Shown: positions 51,526 through 61,343 of the stretch, piece after piece
Position numbering within the stretch: position 1 is the first letter of the stretch
Layout of the letters: each line of letters begins with the position of its first letter
NCBI RefSeq assembly: GCF_015712165.1
Contig: NZ_JADPZX010000001.1
Coordinates: 2,728,001 to 2,792,000, forward strand
Direction: 5' to 3'
DNA length: 64,000 bases
From: Streptomyces spinoverrucosus
GTDB taxonomy: Bacteria > Actinomycetota > Actinomycetes > Streptomycetales > Streptomycetaceae
The notes under the pieces: generated by a model
The model's input: only the letters and a program-made list of their open reading frames with translations
What the model was told of the DNA's origin: nothing
The model's database searches: none
Position numbers and translations under genes: made by a program

Positions 51526-51562
51526 TCCCCGACCAGCCACAACGCACCCGCACCCGAACCAC
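51526..51562 (+). repeat. fragment of the dispersed intergenic repeat
   Basis: CCCGACCAGCCACAACGCAC then CCGCACCCGAACC corresponds to the right half of copies 1 and 2. It lies in the gap before aroA. Confidence 0.55.
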
Positions 51563-51585
51563 CGCCTCCTACTAGAGTGGGGCCC

Positions 51586-52902
51586 ATGGCGCAGAACCCC
51601 GCAGACCCCGCCCTCTGGCCCGCCCCGCACGCGAGCGGAGCCGTCGACGCGACGGTCCATGTGCCCGGGTCGAAGTCGGTCACCAACCGGGCCCTGGTGC
51701 TCGCCGCCCTCGCCTCCGAGCCCGGCTGGCTGCGCCGCCCGCTGCGCTCCCGCGACACGCTGCTGATGGCCGGTGCGCTGCGGGCGATGGGCGTCGGTAT
51801 CGAGGAGGGCGTCGGCCCGGACGGCACCGGTGAGGCGTGGCGCGTGCTCCCGGCAGGCCTGCGCGGTCCGGCCACGGTCGACGTCGGCAACGCCGGCACG
51901 GTGATGCGCTTCCTGCCGCCGGTCGCCGCGCTCGCCGACGGCCCCATCCGCTTCGACGGCGACCCCAGGTCGTACGAGCGTCCCCTGAACGGCGTCATCG
52001 ACGCGCTGCGCGTGCTCGGCGCCCGGATCGACGACGACGGCCGCGGCGCGCTGCCGCTGACCGTGCACGGCGGGGGCGCGCTGGACGGCGGCCCGGTCGA
52101 GGTCGACGCCTCGTCGTCGTCCCAGTTCGTCAGCGCCCTGCTGCTCTCCGGCCCGCGCTACAACCAGGGCGTCGAGGTCCGCCACATCGGCTCCACGCTG
52201 CCGTCCATGCCGCACATCCGGATGACCGTCGACATGCTGCGCGCGGTCGGCGCCCAGGTCGACACCCCGGAGTCGGGCGGCGAGCGCAACGTCTGGCGGG
52301 TCACGCCGGGCGCCCTGCTCGGCCGGGACCTGACGATCGAGCCGGACCTGTCCAACGCCCAGCCGTTCCTGGCGGCGGCCCTGGTCACTGGCGGCAAGGT
52401 GCTGATCCCGGACTGGCCGTCCCGCACCACCCAGCCCGGCGACCGGCTGCGCGAGATCTTCACCGAAATGGGCGGCTCCTGCGAGCTGACCGACTACGGA
52501 CTGGTCTTCACCGGATCGGGCGGGATCCACGGCATCGACGTGGACCTCGGCGACGTGGGCGAGCTGACGCCCGGCATCGCGGCGGTCGCCGCCCTCGCCG
52601 ACTCCCCGTCCACACTGCGGGGCGTGGCGCATCTGCGGCTGCACGAGACGGACCGCCTGGCCGCGCTCACCAAGGAGATCAACGAGCTCGGCGGTGACGT
52701 CACCGAGACCGCCGACGGTCTGCACATCCGCCCGCGCCCGCTGCACGGCGGGATCTTCCACACGTACGAGGACCACCGCATGGCCACCGCCGGCGCGATC
52801 ATCGGCCTCGCGGTGGAGGGCGTGCGGATCGAGAACGTGGCGACGACGGCGAAGACCCTGCCGGACTTCCCCGAACTGTGGACCGGGATGCTCGGGGCGT
52901 AG
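51586..52902 (+). CDS. aroA: 3-phosphoshikimate 1-carboxyvinyltransferase (EPSP synthase)
   Basis: Shikimate pathway enzyme joining PEP to shikimate-3-phosphate, 438 aa. It has the N-terminal [16 protein letters not shown] (residues about 25-40), [42 protein letters not shown] and the C-terminal [16 protein letters not shown]. The ATG at 51586 is chosen; a GTG three codons earlier is possible. It lies 10 bp before rsgA, in one operon. Confidence 0.96.
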   Translation: MAQNPADPALWPAPHASGAVDATVHVPGSKSVTNRALVLAALASEPGWLRRPLRSRDTLLMAGALRAMGVGIEEGVGPDGTGEAWRVLPAGLRGPATVDVGNAGTVMRFLPPVAALADGPIRFDGDPRSYERPLNGVIDALRVLGARIDDDGRGALPLTVHGGGALDGGPVEVDASSSSQFVSALLLSGPRYNQGVEVRHIGSTLPSMPHIRMTVDMLRAVGAQVDTPESGGERNVWRVTPGALLGRDLTIEPDLSNAQPFLAAALVTGGKVLIPDWPSRTTQPGDRLREIFTEMGGSCELTDYGLVFTGSGGIHGIDVDLGDVGELTPGIAAVAALADSPSTLRGVAHLRLHETDRLAALTKEINELGGDVTETADGLHIRPRPLHGGIFHTYEDHRMATAGAIIGLAVEGVRIENVATTAKTLPDFPELWTGMLGA

Positions 52903-52912
52903 GGGTCACGCC

Positions 52913-53923
52913 ATGCGCCGCTACGGCAAGCACACCGACGAGGACGACATCCGCTCCCGCCCCAACCGCAAGGGCAACCGGCCGCGTACGAACATCCGCC
53001 CGAAGCACGAGGACGCGGCCGAGGGCATGGTCCTCACCGTCGACCGGGGCCGCCTGACCTGCCTCGTCGAGGACCGGATCGTGCTGGCCATGAAGGCCCG
53101 CGAGCTGGGCCGCAAGGCGGCGGTGGTCGGCGACCGGGTGGCCCTCGTCGGCGATCTGTCCGGCAAGAAGGACACCCTCGCGCGGATCGTGCGCATCGAG
53201 GAGCGCACGTCGGTGCTGCGCCGCACCGCGGACGACGACGACCCCTTCGAACGCGTGGTCGTCGCCAACGCCGACCAGCTCGCCATCGTCACCGCCCTCG
53301 CCGACCCCGAGCCGCGCCCGCGCCTGATCGACCGCTGCCTGGTGGCGGCCTACGACGGCGGCCTCGACCCGCTCCTGGTGCTGACCAAGTCGGACCTCGC
53401 CCCGGCCGACGAGCTCCTGGAGCTCTACGGCGACCTGGACATCCCGTACGTCGTCACCAGCCGTGAGGAGTTGGAGAGCGGCGACGCGGCGGAGCGGGTG
53501 TTCGAACAGCTCGACGGCAAGGTCACGGCGTTCGTCGGACACTCGGGCGTCGGCAAGACGACCCTGGTCAACGCGCTGGTGCCGGAGGAGCGACGGCGGC
53601 TGACGGGGCGGGTGAACGCGGTGACCGGACGCGGCCGGCACACCACCACGTCGGCGCTCGCCCTGCCGCTGACCGGCACGGAAGGCTGGGTGATCGACAC
53701 GCCGGGCGTACGGTCGTTCGGGCTCGCGCACATCGACCCGTCCCGGGTCATCCACGCCTTCCCCGACCTGGAGCCGGGCACGGAGGGCTGCCCGCGCGCG
53801 TGCAGTCACGACGAGCAGGACTGCGCGCTGGACGAGTGGGTGGCCGAGGGGCATGCCGACCCCGCCCGGCTGTACTCGCTGCGGCGGCTGCTGGCGACGC
53901 GGGAGCGGAAGGAAGGGGACTGA
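52913..53923 (+). CDS. rsgA: ribosome small-subunit-dependent GTPase A
   Basis: A 336-aa circularly permuted GTPase that assists 30S maturation. An OB-fold at about 35-105 is followed by G4 TKSD, G1 GHSGVGKTTL (P-loop), G2 near GRGRHTTT, and G3 DTPGVRSFG, in the permuted order. The C-terminal zinc site is CPRACSHDEQDC. The ATG at 52913 starts the protein in a good context, coupled to aroA. Confidence 0.95.
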   Translation: MRRYGKHTDEDDIRSRPNRKGNRPRTNIRPKHEDAAEGMVLTVDRGRLTCLVEDRIVLAMKARELGRKAAVVGDRVALVGDLSGKKDTLARIVRIEERTSVLRRTADDDDPFERVVVANADQLAIVTALADPEPRPRLIDRCLVAAYDGGLDPLLVLTKSDLAPADELLELYGDLDIPYVVTSREELESGDAAERVFEQLDGKVTAFVGHSGVGKTTLVNALVPEERRRLTGRVNAVTGRGRHTTTSALALPLTGTEGWVIDTPGVRSFGLAHIDPSRVIHAFPDLEPGTEGCPRACSHDEQDCALDEWVAEGHADPARLYSLRRLLATRERKEGD

Positions 53924-54058
53924 GCCCCGCGTTGTTTCTCTTCATGTGGGGTTTGTCCGACTGCGGGTTCGGTAAGGGCATAATCGCAAAGCCGGATCCA
54001 AGCCTGAGCACAGTCTGACAAGCGGTCACCGTACGTGGACAAACGGGGAGGACAGCAC

Positions 54059-54382
54059 ATGGCGTGGCTGCTGGTCATCGTGGCCGGGTTGCTCGAAACC
54101 GGCTTCGCGGTCTGTCTGAAGCTGTCGCACGGCTTCACCAGACTCTGGCCGACCATCGCGTTCTGCGTCTTCGCGCTCGGCAGCTTCGGTCTGCTGACGC
54201 TGTCCCTGAAGAAGCTCGACGTGGGTCCCGCGTACGCGGTGTGGACCGGCATCGGCGCGGCCGGGACGGCCATCTACGGCATGATCTTCCTCGGTGACAT
54301 CGTCTCCACGCTGAAGATCGTGTCGATCAGCCTGGTCATCATCGGCATCATCGGGCTGCAGCTGTCCGGCTCCGCGCACTGA
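54059..54382 (+). CDS. SMR-family multidrug/guanidinium exporter
   Basis: A 107-aa protein with four membrane helices. The essential membrane glutamate of the SMR family is Glu13 in VAGLLETGFAVCLKLS, and KLDVGPAYAVWTGIGAAGTAIYG is the family signature, closer to SugE/Gdx (guanidinium exporters) than to EmrE. The ATG at 54059 follows GGGGAGGACA. The 135-bp upstream region shows no guanidine riboswitch that I can recognise. Confidence 0.92.
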   Translation: MAWLLVIVAGLLETGFAVCLKLSHGFTRLWPTIAFCVFALGSFGLLTLSLKKLDVGPAYAVWTGIGAAGTAIYGMIFLGDIVSTLKIVSISLVIIGIIGLQLSGSAH

Positions 54383-54421
54383 GGCGCTACGGGCGTCGCG
54401 GGCTTCAAGGGCGTCGCGGGC

Positions 54422-55027
54422 TCACACCGGCTGCCGGTGCAGGGCGCCGCGCACCAGGTCGGCGACGCCGCCGCCGTCGGGCGGCGCGGCCACGCAGGAC
54501 AGCGCGAGACGGACGACGAGCTCGCAGGAGCGGGCCAGGTCGGCGGTGTCCGCCCTGGGCACACCGGGTCCGGCCAGCACCGCGACGGCACGGTCGCGGA
54601 CCAGCGTCACGAAGTCGCCGGGCGAGGGCAGCGGGCCGTCGGCGCGGCGCTGTGCGGGGACTGCGGAGGAGGACGGCACCGCTGTGAGGGTCGGTGAGGG
54701 CAGCCGCTCGCTCCAGCAGCCGGTGAGCATGGCGCGCACGAGCGCGTTCTCGCGGGCGGCCGCGGTGGTCCACTCGGCGGCCGCCATCAGCCGCTCGCGG
54801 GGGTCGCTCTGCACGGTGAGGGCCCGGTCGACGCCGGCGAGATACCCGTCGGCCTCCCTGCGCACCAGCGCCCGGGCAAGCCCTTCCTTGCTGCCGAACT
54901 CGTTGTACAGCGTCTGCCGGGACACCCCGGCCGCCGCGGCCACGTCCACCATCCGCACCGCGGCCCACGGCCGCCGCGCGAGCGCCGTGTAGGCGGCGTC
55001 CAGCAGGGACTCCCGGGCAGCAGGCAT
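54422..55027 (-). CDS. TetR-family regulator
   Basis: A 201-aa TetR regulator. The helix-turn-helix is at about residues 5-50 ([51 protein letters not shown]). The ligand domain is not assigned. Two adjacent ATGs exist at 55030 and 55027; GGGAGG lies only two bases before the first and five before the second, so the second is preferred. It converges on the SMR pump gene and is divergent from hisN; it may regulate the pump. Confidence 0.88.
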   Translation of the reverse strand: MPAARESLLDAAYTALARRPWAAVRMVDVAAAAGVSRQTLYNEFGSKEGLARALVRREADGYLAGVDRALTVQSDPRERLMAAAEWTTAAARENALVRAMLTGCWSERLPSPTLTAVPSSSAVPAQRRADGPLPSPGDFVTLVRDRAVAVLAGPGVPRADTADLARSCELVVRLALSCVAAPPDGGGVADLVRGALHRQPV

Positions 55028-55201
55028 CATCGCCTCCCTGGGGGGACGGACTCTGCGCCCAGATTTGACGGGTGTGGGGGCACTGTCAAGGGTTCGTGCA
55101 GATCGCCGGGCGCACTCCGCCCGCGCCCCCGGCGCATGCCGCAACCCGCCACCACCGCCCCCTGTAGCCCCGTACCGACCACGACAGATACCGTTCCTCA
55201 C

Positions 55202-56002
55202 ATGCCCGACTATCTCGACGACCTGCGTCTTGCCCACGTCCTCGCGGACGCCGCCGACGCCGCGACGACGGACCGCTTCAAGGCCCTCGACCTGAAGGTC
55301 GAAACCAAGCCCGACATGACGCCGGTCTCCGAGGCCGACCGGGCCGCCGAGGAACTCATCCGTGGCCACCTCCAGCGCGCCCGCCCGCGCGACGCGATCC
55401 TCGGCGAGGAGTACGGCGTCGAGGGCACGGGCCCCCGTCGCTGGGTCATCGACCCCATCGACGGCACCAAGAACTACGTACGCGGCGTCCCCGTCTGGGC
55501 GACCCTGATCTCCCTGATGGAGGCGGCGGAGGGCGGCTACCAGCCCGTCGTCGGCGTCGTCTCCGCCCCCGCCCTCGGCCGCCGCTGGTGGGCCGCGAAG
55601 GGCCACGGCGCCTTCAGCGGCCGCAGCCTCACCTCCGCGAGCCGGCTGCGGGTCTCCCGCGTGTCCAAGCTCTCGGACGCCTCCTTCGCGTACTCCTCCC
55701 TCTCCGGCTGGGAGGAACAGGGCCGCCTGAACGGCTTCCTGGACCTCAGCCGCGAGGTGTGGCGCACGCGCGCGTACGGCGACTTCTGGCCGTACATGAT
55801 GGTCGCCGAGGGCTCGGTCGACATGTGCGCCGAACCCGAGCTGTCGCTGTGGGACATGGCCGCCAACGCCATCATCGTCACGGAGGCCGGCGGCACCTTC
55901 ACCGGCCTCGACGGCCGCCCCGGCCCGCACAGCGGCAACGCGGCGGCGTCGAACGGCCTGCTGCACGACGAGTTGCTGGGCTACCTCAACGAGCGTTACT
56001 GA
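55202..56002 (+). CDS. hisN: histidinol-phosphatase (inositol-monophosphatase family)
   Basis: Removes phosphate from histidinol phosphate in histidine synthesis, 266 aa. The metal sites are ILGEEYG (with the first Glu), [15 protein letters not shown] (residues about 81-95) and the C-terminal [16 protein letters not shown]. The ATG at 55202 is the first codon of the conserved protein ([19 protein letters not shown]). Identity as HisN rather than a general inositol phosphatase is supported by sequence and synteny. Confidence 0.9.
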   Translation: MPDYLDDLRLAHVLADAADAATTDRFKALDLKVETKPDMTPVSEADRAAEELIRGHLQRARPRDAILGEEYGVEGTGPRRWVIDPIDGTKNYVRGVPVWATLISLMEAAEGGYQPVVGVVSAPALGRRWWAAKGHGAFSGRSLTSASRLRVSRVSKLSDASFAYSSLSGWEEQGRLNGFLDLSREVWRTRAYGDFWPYMMVAEGSVDMCAEPELSLWDMAANAIIVTEAGGTFTGLDGRPGPHSGNAAASNGLLHDELLGYLNERY

Positions 56003-56121
56003 CCGCCCACTTGTTGACCCCCGCTTTACCTGCCACCCTGAGAGTCCCCCCACTTGTGAACTTGTGAAACGCTGAACAATCGGAAGCAACGGCGGGGACA
56101 CTCCAGGAGGTGGCTCCATCC

Positions 56122-56514
56122 ATGCTCGTACGTGACGCCATGAGCACAGTCGTCCTCACCATCGGCCCCACCCACACCCTGCGCCAGGCCGCCGCGCTGA
56201 TGTCCGCCCGCCGGGTCGGCGCGGCCGTGGTGTACGACCCCGACGCCGGCGGCATCGGCATCCTCACCGAACGCGACATCCTGAACTCCGTCGGCCTCGG
56301 CCAGGACCCCGACACCGAACACGCCGACGACCACACCACCACCGACGTCGTGTTCGCGGCCCCGGCGTGGACCCTGGAGGAGGCGGCTCGCGCCATGGCG
56401 CACGGCGGCTTCCGGCACCTCATCGTCCTCGACGGCGGCGAGCCCGTCGGCATCGTCTCGGTCCGCGACATCATCCGCTGCTGGGCGCCGGTACGGCAGC
56501 AGGTACCGGCCTGA
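56122..56514 (+). CDS. CBS-domain protein
   Basis: A 130-aa protein of two CBS motifs (residues about 5-58 and 70-125) forming one Bateman module. Each has the typical ending GIGILTERDIL and GIVSVRDII. Such modules bind adenosyl nucleotides and often act as small stress or dormancy proteins. A GTG four codons upstream is possible; AGGAGG lies 11 bases before the ATG at 56122. It is closed by the shared terminator. Confidence 0.88.
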   Translation: MLVRDAMSTVVLTIGPTHTLRQAAALMSARRVGAAVVYDPDAGGIGILTERDILNSVGLGQDPDTEHADDHTTTDVVFAAPAWTLEEAARAMAHGGFRHLIVLDGGEPVGIVSVRDIIRCWAPVRQQVPA

Positions 56515-56533
56515 GCACACGCCTGAAACAGAC

Positions 56534-56588
56534 GGACGGGCCGGATCCCCTCGTACGGAAGTCGTACGGGAGACCCGGCCCGTCCTTT
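56534..56588. terminator. bidirectional terminator between CBS gene and katA
   Basis: GGACGGGCCGG and CCCGGCCCGTCC form the outer stem and TCGTACGG with GTCGTACGGG an inner stem, followed by TTT on the plus strand. It serves both convergent genes. Confidence 0.8.
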
Positions 56589-56614
56589 CGGCAAGCGGTC
56601 CAGTGCTGGTTGTG

Positions 56615-58069
56615 TCAGCCGCGCAGGGCCTGGACCGCGGCCTCCAGCCGCTTGCCGAAGTCGGCGTCCGCCTGACGGAAGTTGTCGATCGCGCGCTCGA
56701 CGATCTCCTCGCGCGAGACTCCCGAGATGGCGCCCGCCAGGTTGTTGATCAGGCGCTCCTTCTCGTCCTCCGACATCAGCCGGTACAGGTTGCCCGCCTG
56801 GACGAAGTCGTTGTCCTCGGCGTGCGCCGGGGCCGGGTGGTTTCCGGTGCCGGCGGTGAAGCCGTCGAACGGCTGCCACAACGCACGGCCGGTCTGGGCC
56901 GGGCCCCCGAAGCTGTTCGGCTCGTAGTTCTTCGCACCACCGTGCCTGCCGTCGTACAGGAAGCCGTCACGGGAGTTGGTGCGCGCCTCGGTGGCGTGCG
57001 GACGGTTCACCGGCAGCTGGTCGGCGTTGATACCGACGCGGTAGCGGTGGGCGTCGCCGTACGCGAAGAGGCGACCCTGGAGCATCTTGTCCGGGGACGG
57101 TCCGATGCCCGGCACGAAGTGGGCGGGGCTGAAGATCGACTGCTCGACCTCGGCGAAGACGTTCCGCGGGTTGCGGTTGAGCTCGAGCCTGCCGATCTCG
57201 ATGACCGGGTAGTCCGCGTGCGGCCACACCTTGGTCAGGTCGAACGGGTTGAAGCGGTACGTCGCCGCGTCGGCCGCCGGCATGATCTGCACGCCCACGG
57301 TCCAGGTCGGGTACTCGCCCCGCTCGATGGCCTCACGCAGGTCGCGCTGGTGCGAGTCGGGGTCCTTGCCCGCGAGGATCTCCGCCTCCTCGGCGGTGAG
57401 GTTCTTGATCCCCTGGTCGGTCTTGAAGTGGTACTTGACCCAGAAGACCTCGCCGGACTCGTTGTTCCACTGGAAGGTGTGCGAACCGAAGCCGTCCATG
57501 TGGCGGTACGAGGCGGGGATGCCGCGGTCGCCGAACAGCCAGGTCACCTGGTGCGTGGACTCGGGAGACAGGCTCCAGAAGTCCCAGACGTTGTCCGCCT
57601 CCTGCGAGCCGGTGTACGGGTCGCGCTTCTGGGTGTGGATGAAGTCCGGGAACTTGATGGCGTCCTTGATGAAGAACACCGGGGTGTTGTTGCCGACGAG
57701 GTCGTAGTTGCCCTCCTCGGTGTAGAACTTCAGCGAGAAGCCACGCGGGTCGCGGACGGCGTCCGCCGCGCCGAGGTTGCCGGCCACGGTCGAGAACCGC
57801 AGGAACACCTCGGTCTCCTTGCCGACCTCGGAGAGGAACTTGGCCCGCGTGTACTTCGTGACATCGGCGGTCACCGTGAAGGTGCCGTAGGCGCCGGCGC
57901 CACGGGCGTGCACGACACGCTCCGGGATGCGCTCGCGGTTGAAGTGGGCCAGCTTCTCCAGCAGGAGCTGGTCCTGAATGAGCATCGGGCCGCCGACACC
58001 CGCGGTCTCGCTGTTCTGGTTGTCGGCGACCGGAGCACCGGCCTCCGTCGTGAGCGGTCCCTGAGTCAC
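56615..58069 (-). CDS. katA: monofunctional heme catalase
   Basis: Breaks down hydrogen peroxide, 484 aa. The active-site His is in [12 protein letters not shown] (residues about 55-66), the essential Asn in [14 protein letters not shown], and the proximal Tyr ligand in [14 protein letters not shown]. The start is the GTG at 58069 ([20 protein letters not shown]), five bases after AGGAGG; an ATG six codons upstream overlaps that ribosome-binding site and is less likely. Divergent from catR, with a Fur-type operator on its promoter. Confidence 0.97.
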   Translation of the reverse strand: MTQGPLTTEAGAPVADNQNSETAGVGGPMLIQDQLLLEKLAHFNRERIPERVVHARGAGAYGTFTVTADVTKYTRAKFLSEVGKETEVFLRFSTVAGNLGAADAVRDPRGFSLKFYTEEGNYDLVGNNTPVFFIKDAIKFPDFIHTQKRDPYTGSQEADNVWDFWSLSPESTHQVTWLFGDRGIPASYRHMDGFGSHTFQWNNESGEVFWVKYHFKTDQGIKNLTAEEAEILAGKDPDSHQRDLREAIERGEYPTWTVGVQIMPAADAATYRFNPFDLTKVWPHADYPVIEIGRLELNRNPRNVFAEVEQSIFSPAHFVPGIGPSPDKMLQGRLFAYGDAHRYRVGINADQLPVNRPHATEARTNSRDGFLYDGRHGGAKNYEPNSFGGPAQTGRALWQPFDGFTAGTGNHPAPAHAEDNDFVQAGNLYRLMSEDEKERLINNLAGAISGVSREEIVERAIDNFRQADADFGKRLEAAVQALRG

Positions 58070-58145
58070 GTGCGCCTCCTGCGTCATGCCTTGCGTGTTC
58101 CTGCTCCTCGGCCGACTTCCTGTCCCTCGGCCAGAACCGAACTCG

Positions 58146-58173
58146 ATCCTACAATGGACTTTGTCTAAGTCAA
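58146..58173 (-). promoter_or_regulatory. katA promoter with CatR operator
   Basis: On the minus strand TTGACT (58173-58168), a 16-nt spacer and TAGGAT (58151-58146) form a near-consensus principal-sigma promoter. The inverted repeat GACTT-AGACA-AAGTC (58157-58171) covers the -35 region and most of the spacer, a position where CatR binding would block polymerase. Confidence 0.75.
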
Positions 58174-58250
58174 GTGCCCTTCCAAAGTCGCAAGACCTCC
58201 AAACTCACACCTGTTCGGAATTTGTTCCCCCTGCTGCTAGGCTGGGCCTC

Positions 58251-58667
58251 ATGAGTGACCTTCTGGAACGGCTGCGCGGACGCGGATGGCGGATGACCGC
58301 GCAGCGGCGTGTTGTGGCCGAGGTCCTCGACGGCGAACACGTCCATCTGACGGCCGACGAGGTGCACGCCCGGGCTGTCGTGAAGCTGCCCGAGATCTCG
58401 CGGGCGACCGTCTACAACACACTGGGCGAGCTGGTCTCCCTCGGTGAGGTGCTCGAGGTCACCACGGACAAGCGCGCCAAGCGGTACGACCCGAACGCGC
58501 GCCGCCCGCACCACCACCTGGTCTGCGCCCAGTGCGGCGCGATCCGCGACGTCCACCCCACGGGCAACCCCCTGGCCGACCTCCCCGACTCGGAACGCTT
58601 CGGCTTCACGGTGTCGGACGTCGAGGTGACGTACCGCGGCGTGTGCCCGAACTGCGCATCGGCGTAA
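58251..58667 (+). CDS. catR: Fur/PerR-family peroxide-sensing repressor
   Basis: A 138-aa regulator that represses katA. The winged helix covers residues about 1-80 (RMTAQRRVVAEVL, SRATVYNTLGELVSLGEV), and the metal-binding half has HHHLVCAQCGAIRD and the C-terminal GVCPNCAS, giving two CxxC structural-zinc pairs. The regulatory metal site is in the His-rich middle part, where iron-catalysed oxidation is the expected peroxide signal. No ribosome-binding site precedes the ATG, and a TTCGGA-N18-TAGGCT promoter ends eight bases before it, so the mRNA is probably leaderless. Confidence 0.93.
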   Translation: MSDLLERLRGRGWRMTAQRRVVAEVLDGEHVHLTADEVHARAVVKLPEISRATVYNTLGELVSLGEVLEVTTDKRAKRYDPNARRPHHHLVCAQCGAIRDVHPTGNPLADLPDSERFGFTVSDVEVTYRGVCPNCASA

Positions 58668-58715
58668 GCACGCGGGTTTCCGCAGCGGCGGCAACCGGCG
58701 GCAACAGCACAAAGA

Positions 58716-58754
58716 CCGAGGGCCGGAATCCAGTGACTGGATTCCGGCCCTCGG
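58716..58754. terminator. terminator of the first tRNA-fMet, shared with catR
   Basis: A perfect 18-bp inverted repeat (CCGAGGGCCGGAATCCAG and its complement) with a 3-base loop lies 7 bp past the tRNA 3' end. On the minus strand it is followed by TCTTTG. It also closes catR from the other side. Confidence 0.88.
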
Positions 58755-58761
58755 CTCTTAG

Positions 58762-58835
58762 TAGCGGGGACAGGATTTGAACCTGCGACCTCTGGGTTAT
58801 GAGCCCAGCGAGCTACCGAGCTGCTCCACCCCGCG
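58762..58835 (-). tRNA. initiator tRNA-fMet (CAT)
   Basis: A 74-nt cloverleaf on the minus strand beginning CGCGGGGTGGAGC and ending CCCCGCTA. The anticodon is CAT in CTCATAA. Two initiator hallmarks are present: an unpaired C1-U72 end and three consecutive G-C pairs in the anticodon stem (GGG/CCC). The T arm reads CAGGTTCAAATCCTG. CCA is not encoded. A second identical copy lies at 61344-61417. Confidence 0.97.
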
Positions 58836-58889
58836 TCGGTGAATGCAACGTTACGTCAAGGACGCGGACAGAAGCAAATCACTTAAGAA

Positions 58890-59195
58890 CCCCACGCAGC
58901 TGCGGGCAGTCGTGCCGCCGGGGACGACTGCCCACCCGGCATCGCCCCACGTAGCTGCGGGCAGTCGCGCCACCAGAGACGACACCCCACCCAGCATCGC
59001 CCCACGTAGCTGCGGGCAGTCGTGCCGCCGGGGACGACATCCCACCCAGCAGCGGCCCGAAACCGCGCAGCTGCGGGCAGTCGTGCCGCTGGGGCGGCAC
59101 GGGTGGGCGCAGCGGCACCCCGCCGGCGCGGGCGAGCGAACCCACCCCCGCCCAGCACCAGCACCAGCACCAGCACCAGCACCAGCACCAGCACA
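58890..59195. repeat. 55-bp tandem repeat and CAGCAC microsatellite
   Basis: In the 458-bp gap 58836-59293, units built on GTAGCTGCGGGCAGTCG and GCCGCCGGGGACGAC recur at 58898, 58953, 59008 and 59069 (55, 55 and 61 bp). At about 59152-59193 a perfect hexanucleotide CAGCAC is repeated about seven times. Frames stay open through both because of the periodicities, but no gene is supported. Confidence 0.85.
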
Positions 59196-59293
59196 GGGCA
59201 ACCAGTCACCCCACCCCGCACCACGCCGGGCGACCACTCACCGACCCCGACACCCACGCCGGCCACCAGCCCCCGGCACCACCCAGCGGAGCG

Positions 59294-61117
59294 TCACGCC
59301 GACAGCTCCTCCCGCAGCGCATCCCGCAACCGCGCCGCCCGCTCAGCCACCTCCCCGGGCCCCAACGACACCGCCCGGTCGGCCCACCGCTGCCCCTCCG
59401 CCAGCTCCCCCCGACGCGTGTAGACGAGGGCCAGCCGCAACGCCGCCCGCCCATGCCCCGCATCGGCCGCCCGCGTCCACCACACCGCCGCCTCCGGCTC
59501 ACTCCCCTCCCGAGCCAGCAGCAGCCCCAGATTGAACGCCCCGTTCCGCGACCCCGCCTCGGCCGCCTCCCGGTACCACCGAGCCGCCTCGACCACGTCC
59601 CCGCGCGCCGCCGCGAGCATCCCGACCCGCACCTGCGCCCGCCGATGGCCCTGCATCGCCGCCCGCTCGTACCACTCCTCGCACTCGGACTTCTCGTGCG
59701 ACGGCTCCCCCAGCTCATGCGGCGACACCGGCGGCCGCCGGGCGTCGAGCACGGCCGCCAGCCGATACGCCGCCTCCGCGCTGCCGCCCCCCGCCGCGCA
59801 CCGCAGATGCCGCTCCGCCTCCAGCTCGTCCCCGTCCCGCAGCCGCGCGATCCCGACCTGCAACGCCGCCTCGGTGTGCCCGGCGGCCGCCGCCCGCTCG
59901 TACCACCGCAGCGCGGCCGTGTCCTCGCCCCGCTTGGCGTACAGGATCCCCAGGTTGAAGGCGGCATCGACGCTCCCCGCCTCCGCCGCCTTGGAGAACC
60001 ACGGCTCCGCCCCGGTCTCGTCGCCCCCCTGGAGCAGCAGAATCGCCAGGGCGTTCGCCGCCTCCCGGTGCCCGGCGTACGCCGCACGCCGGTACCACTG
60101 CTCGGCCTGCCCGATCCGCCCCTGCTCGGCGCAGAGCAGCCCGAGGTTGTACGCCCCGTTGACGTCCCCGGCGTCCATGGCCGCCCGGTACCACCGCTCG
60201 GCGGTCTGCGTCTGCCCCCGCTCGGCGTGCAGCGCGCCCAGCGCGTTCGCCGCGTTGCCGTCACCGTCCTGCGCGGCCCGCAGCCACCACACGGCGGCGC
60301 TCTCCTCGTCTCCCGCGTCCCGCAGCAGGAATCCGAGCGCACAGGCGGCCCGCGGCTCCCCGTCCTTGGCGGAGGTCAGATACCAGCGCCCGGCCTCCTT
60401 CAGCTCCCCGCGCTTCTCCAGGATCGCCCCGAGATGCAGCGCGGCCCGCCGATGCCCGCGCGCGGCGGCCTGCCGGTACCACTGCTCGGCCTCCTCCGCA
60501 GCGGCGCCGTCCGCGGCCCCGACACCGTTGTCAGCCCCGGCCCCGTCCTCGCACGCCCCTCTGCGATCAAGCGTCCGCGCCAGCCGGTACGCCGCCTCCC
60601 GGTGCCCCCGCTCGGCGGCGACCCGCATCCACTGCTCGGCGTCGTCCCCGCGGTGCTCCAGCAGGTCGGCCAGCGCGTACGCCCCCAGGACGTGCCCCTG
60701 CTCGGCGGACTGCCGCAGCCAGTACTCGGCGGCCGGCTCGTCGCCCCGCTCCCGGTGATGCCGCCCGAGCGCGTGCGCGGCGGCCGCGCTGCCCGCGACG
60801 GCGGCGATCCGCCACCATCCGGCGGCCTCGTCGGCGTACCCCCGCTGGTGCAGCAGGACGCCCAGATTGTTCGCGGCGGCGCGGTCGCCCTCGGCTGTCG
60901 CGGCACGCAGATGGGGTTCGGCTCCGTCGAGATCGCCACGGCGCAGCAACATGGCCCCGAGGACGCTCATCGCCTCGACGTCACCGGCCTCGGCGGCGAG
61001 CCGCTGACGCGCCTCCTCGGCTGCCTCGCCCGTTTCGTCCCGGGTCTCCTCCTGACCGGCAGGCTGCACAAATCGCCCTGTCTCGAACAGAGTTGCCTTG
61101 TCCCCCATAACGTCCAT
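59294..61117 (-). CDS. Sel1/TPR-repeat protein, unknown function
   Basis: A 607-aa cytosolic scaffold made almost wholly of about 15 Sel1-like repeats of 35-37 residues, each with an A-x-W/Y-x-R-x-A-A-x-x-G-H core (EQWYRQAAARGHRRAALHLGAILEKRG, ERWYRAAMDAGDVNGAYNLGLL). An insertion of Gly/Ala-rich sequence interrupts one repeat (about 190-210). Such proteins usually mediate protein-protein contacts. AGGTGG precedes the ATG at 61117; a second ATG three codons on is possible. It stands alone between two tRNA genes. Confidence 0.85.
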   Translation of the reverse strand: MDVMGDKATLFETGRFVQPAGQEETRDETGEAAEEARQRLAAEAGDVEAMSVLGAMLLRRGDLDGAEPHLRAATAEGDRAAANNLGVLLHQRGYADEAAGWWRIAAVAGSAAAAHALGRHHRERGDEPAAEYWLRQSAEQGHVLGAYALADLLEHRGDDAEQWMRVAAERGHREAAYRLARTLDRRGACEDGAGADNGVGAADGAAAEEAEQWYRQAAARGHRRAALHLGAILEKRGELKEAGRWYLTSAKDGEPRAACALGFLLRDAGDEESAAVWWLRAAQDGDGNAANALGALHAERGQTQTAERWYRAAMDAGDVNGAYNLGLLCAEQGRIGQAEQWYRRAAYAGHREAANALAILLLQGGDETGAEPWFSKAAEAGSVDAAFNLGILYAKRGEDTAALRWYERAAAAGHTEAALQVGIARLRDGDELEAERHLRCAAGGGSAEAAYRLAAVLDARRPPVSPHELGEPSHEKSECEEWYERAAMQGHRRAQVRVGMLAAARGDVVEAARWYREAAEAGSRNGAFNLGLLLAREGSEPEAAVWWTRAADAGHGRAALRLALVYTRRGELAEGQRWADRAVSLGPGEVAERAARLRDALREELSA

Positions 61118-61280
61118 CGTCGCACCACCTGCAACCTGGGTACACCTGGTATACCGCAGCCATTGAGGTCACTTCAGCGTTTTGTCGACATGCCCACAGA
61201 GAGACAAGTCAAACACAGATCTCCCAACTCCCCACGGCGGCACGGCGACACCGCACGTCGGCACATGCGTTCGCACACCA

Positions 61281-61316
61281 CGAAGGCCCGGATCCCTTGG
61301 AGGATCCGGGCCTTCG
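61281..61316 (-). terminator. terminator of the second tRNA-fMet
   Basis: CGAAGGCCCGGATCC and GGATCCGGGCCTTCG form a perfect 15-bp stem with a 6-base loop, about 28 bp past the tRNA 3' end. Confidence 0.85.
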
Positions 61317-61343
61317 TCTGGGCCGACATCGCGTCGACTTCAG

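Noticed and set aside
53924..54058. Guanidine riboswitch before the SugE/Gdx-like SMR gene
   Set aside because: None of the conserved ykkC or mini-ykkC hairpin sequences could be recognised in the 135-bp leader.
59155..59266. Minus-strand frame with a Val-Leu repeat resembling a membrane helix
   Set aside because: It is the translation of the CAGCAC microsatellite and lacks any start signal or conserved flank.
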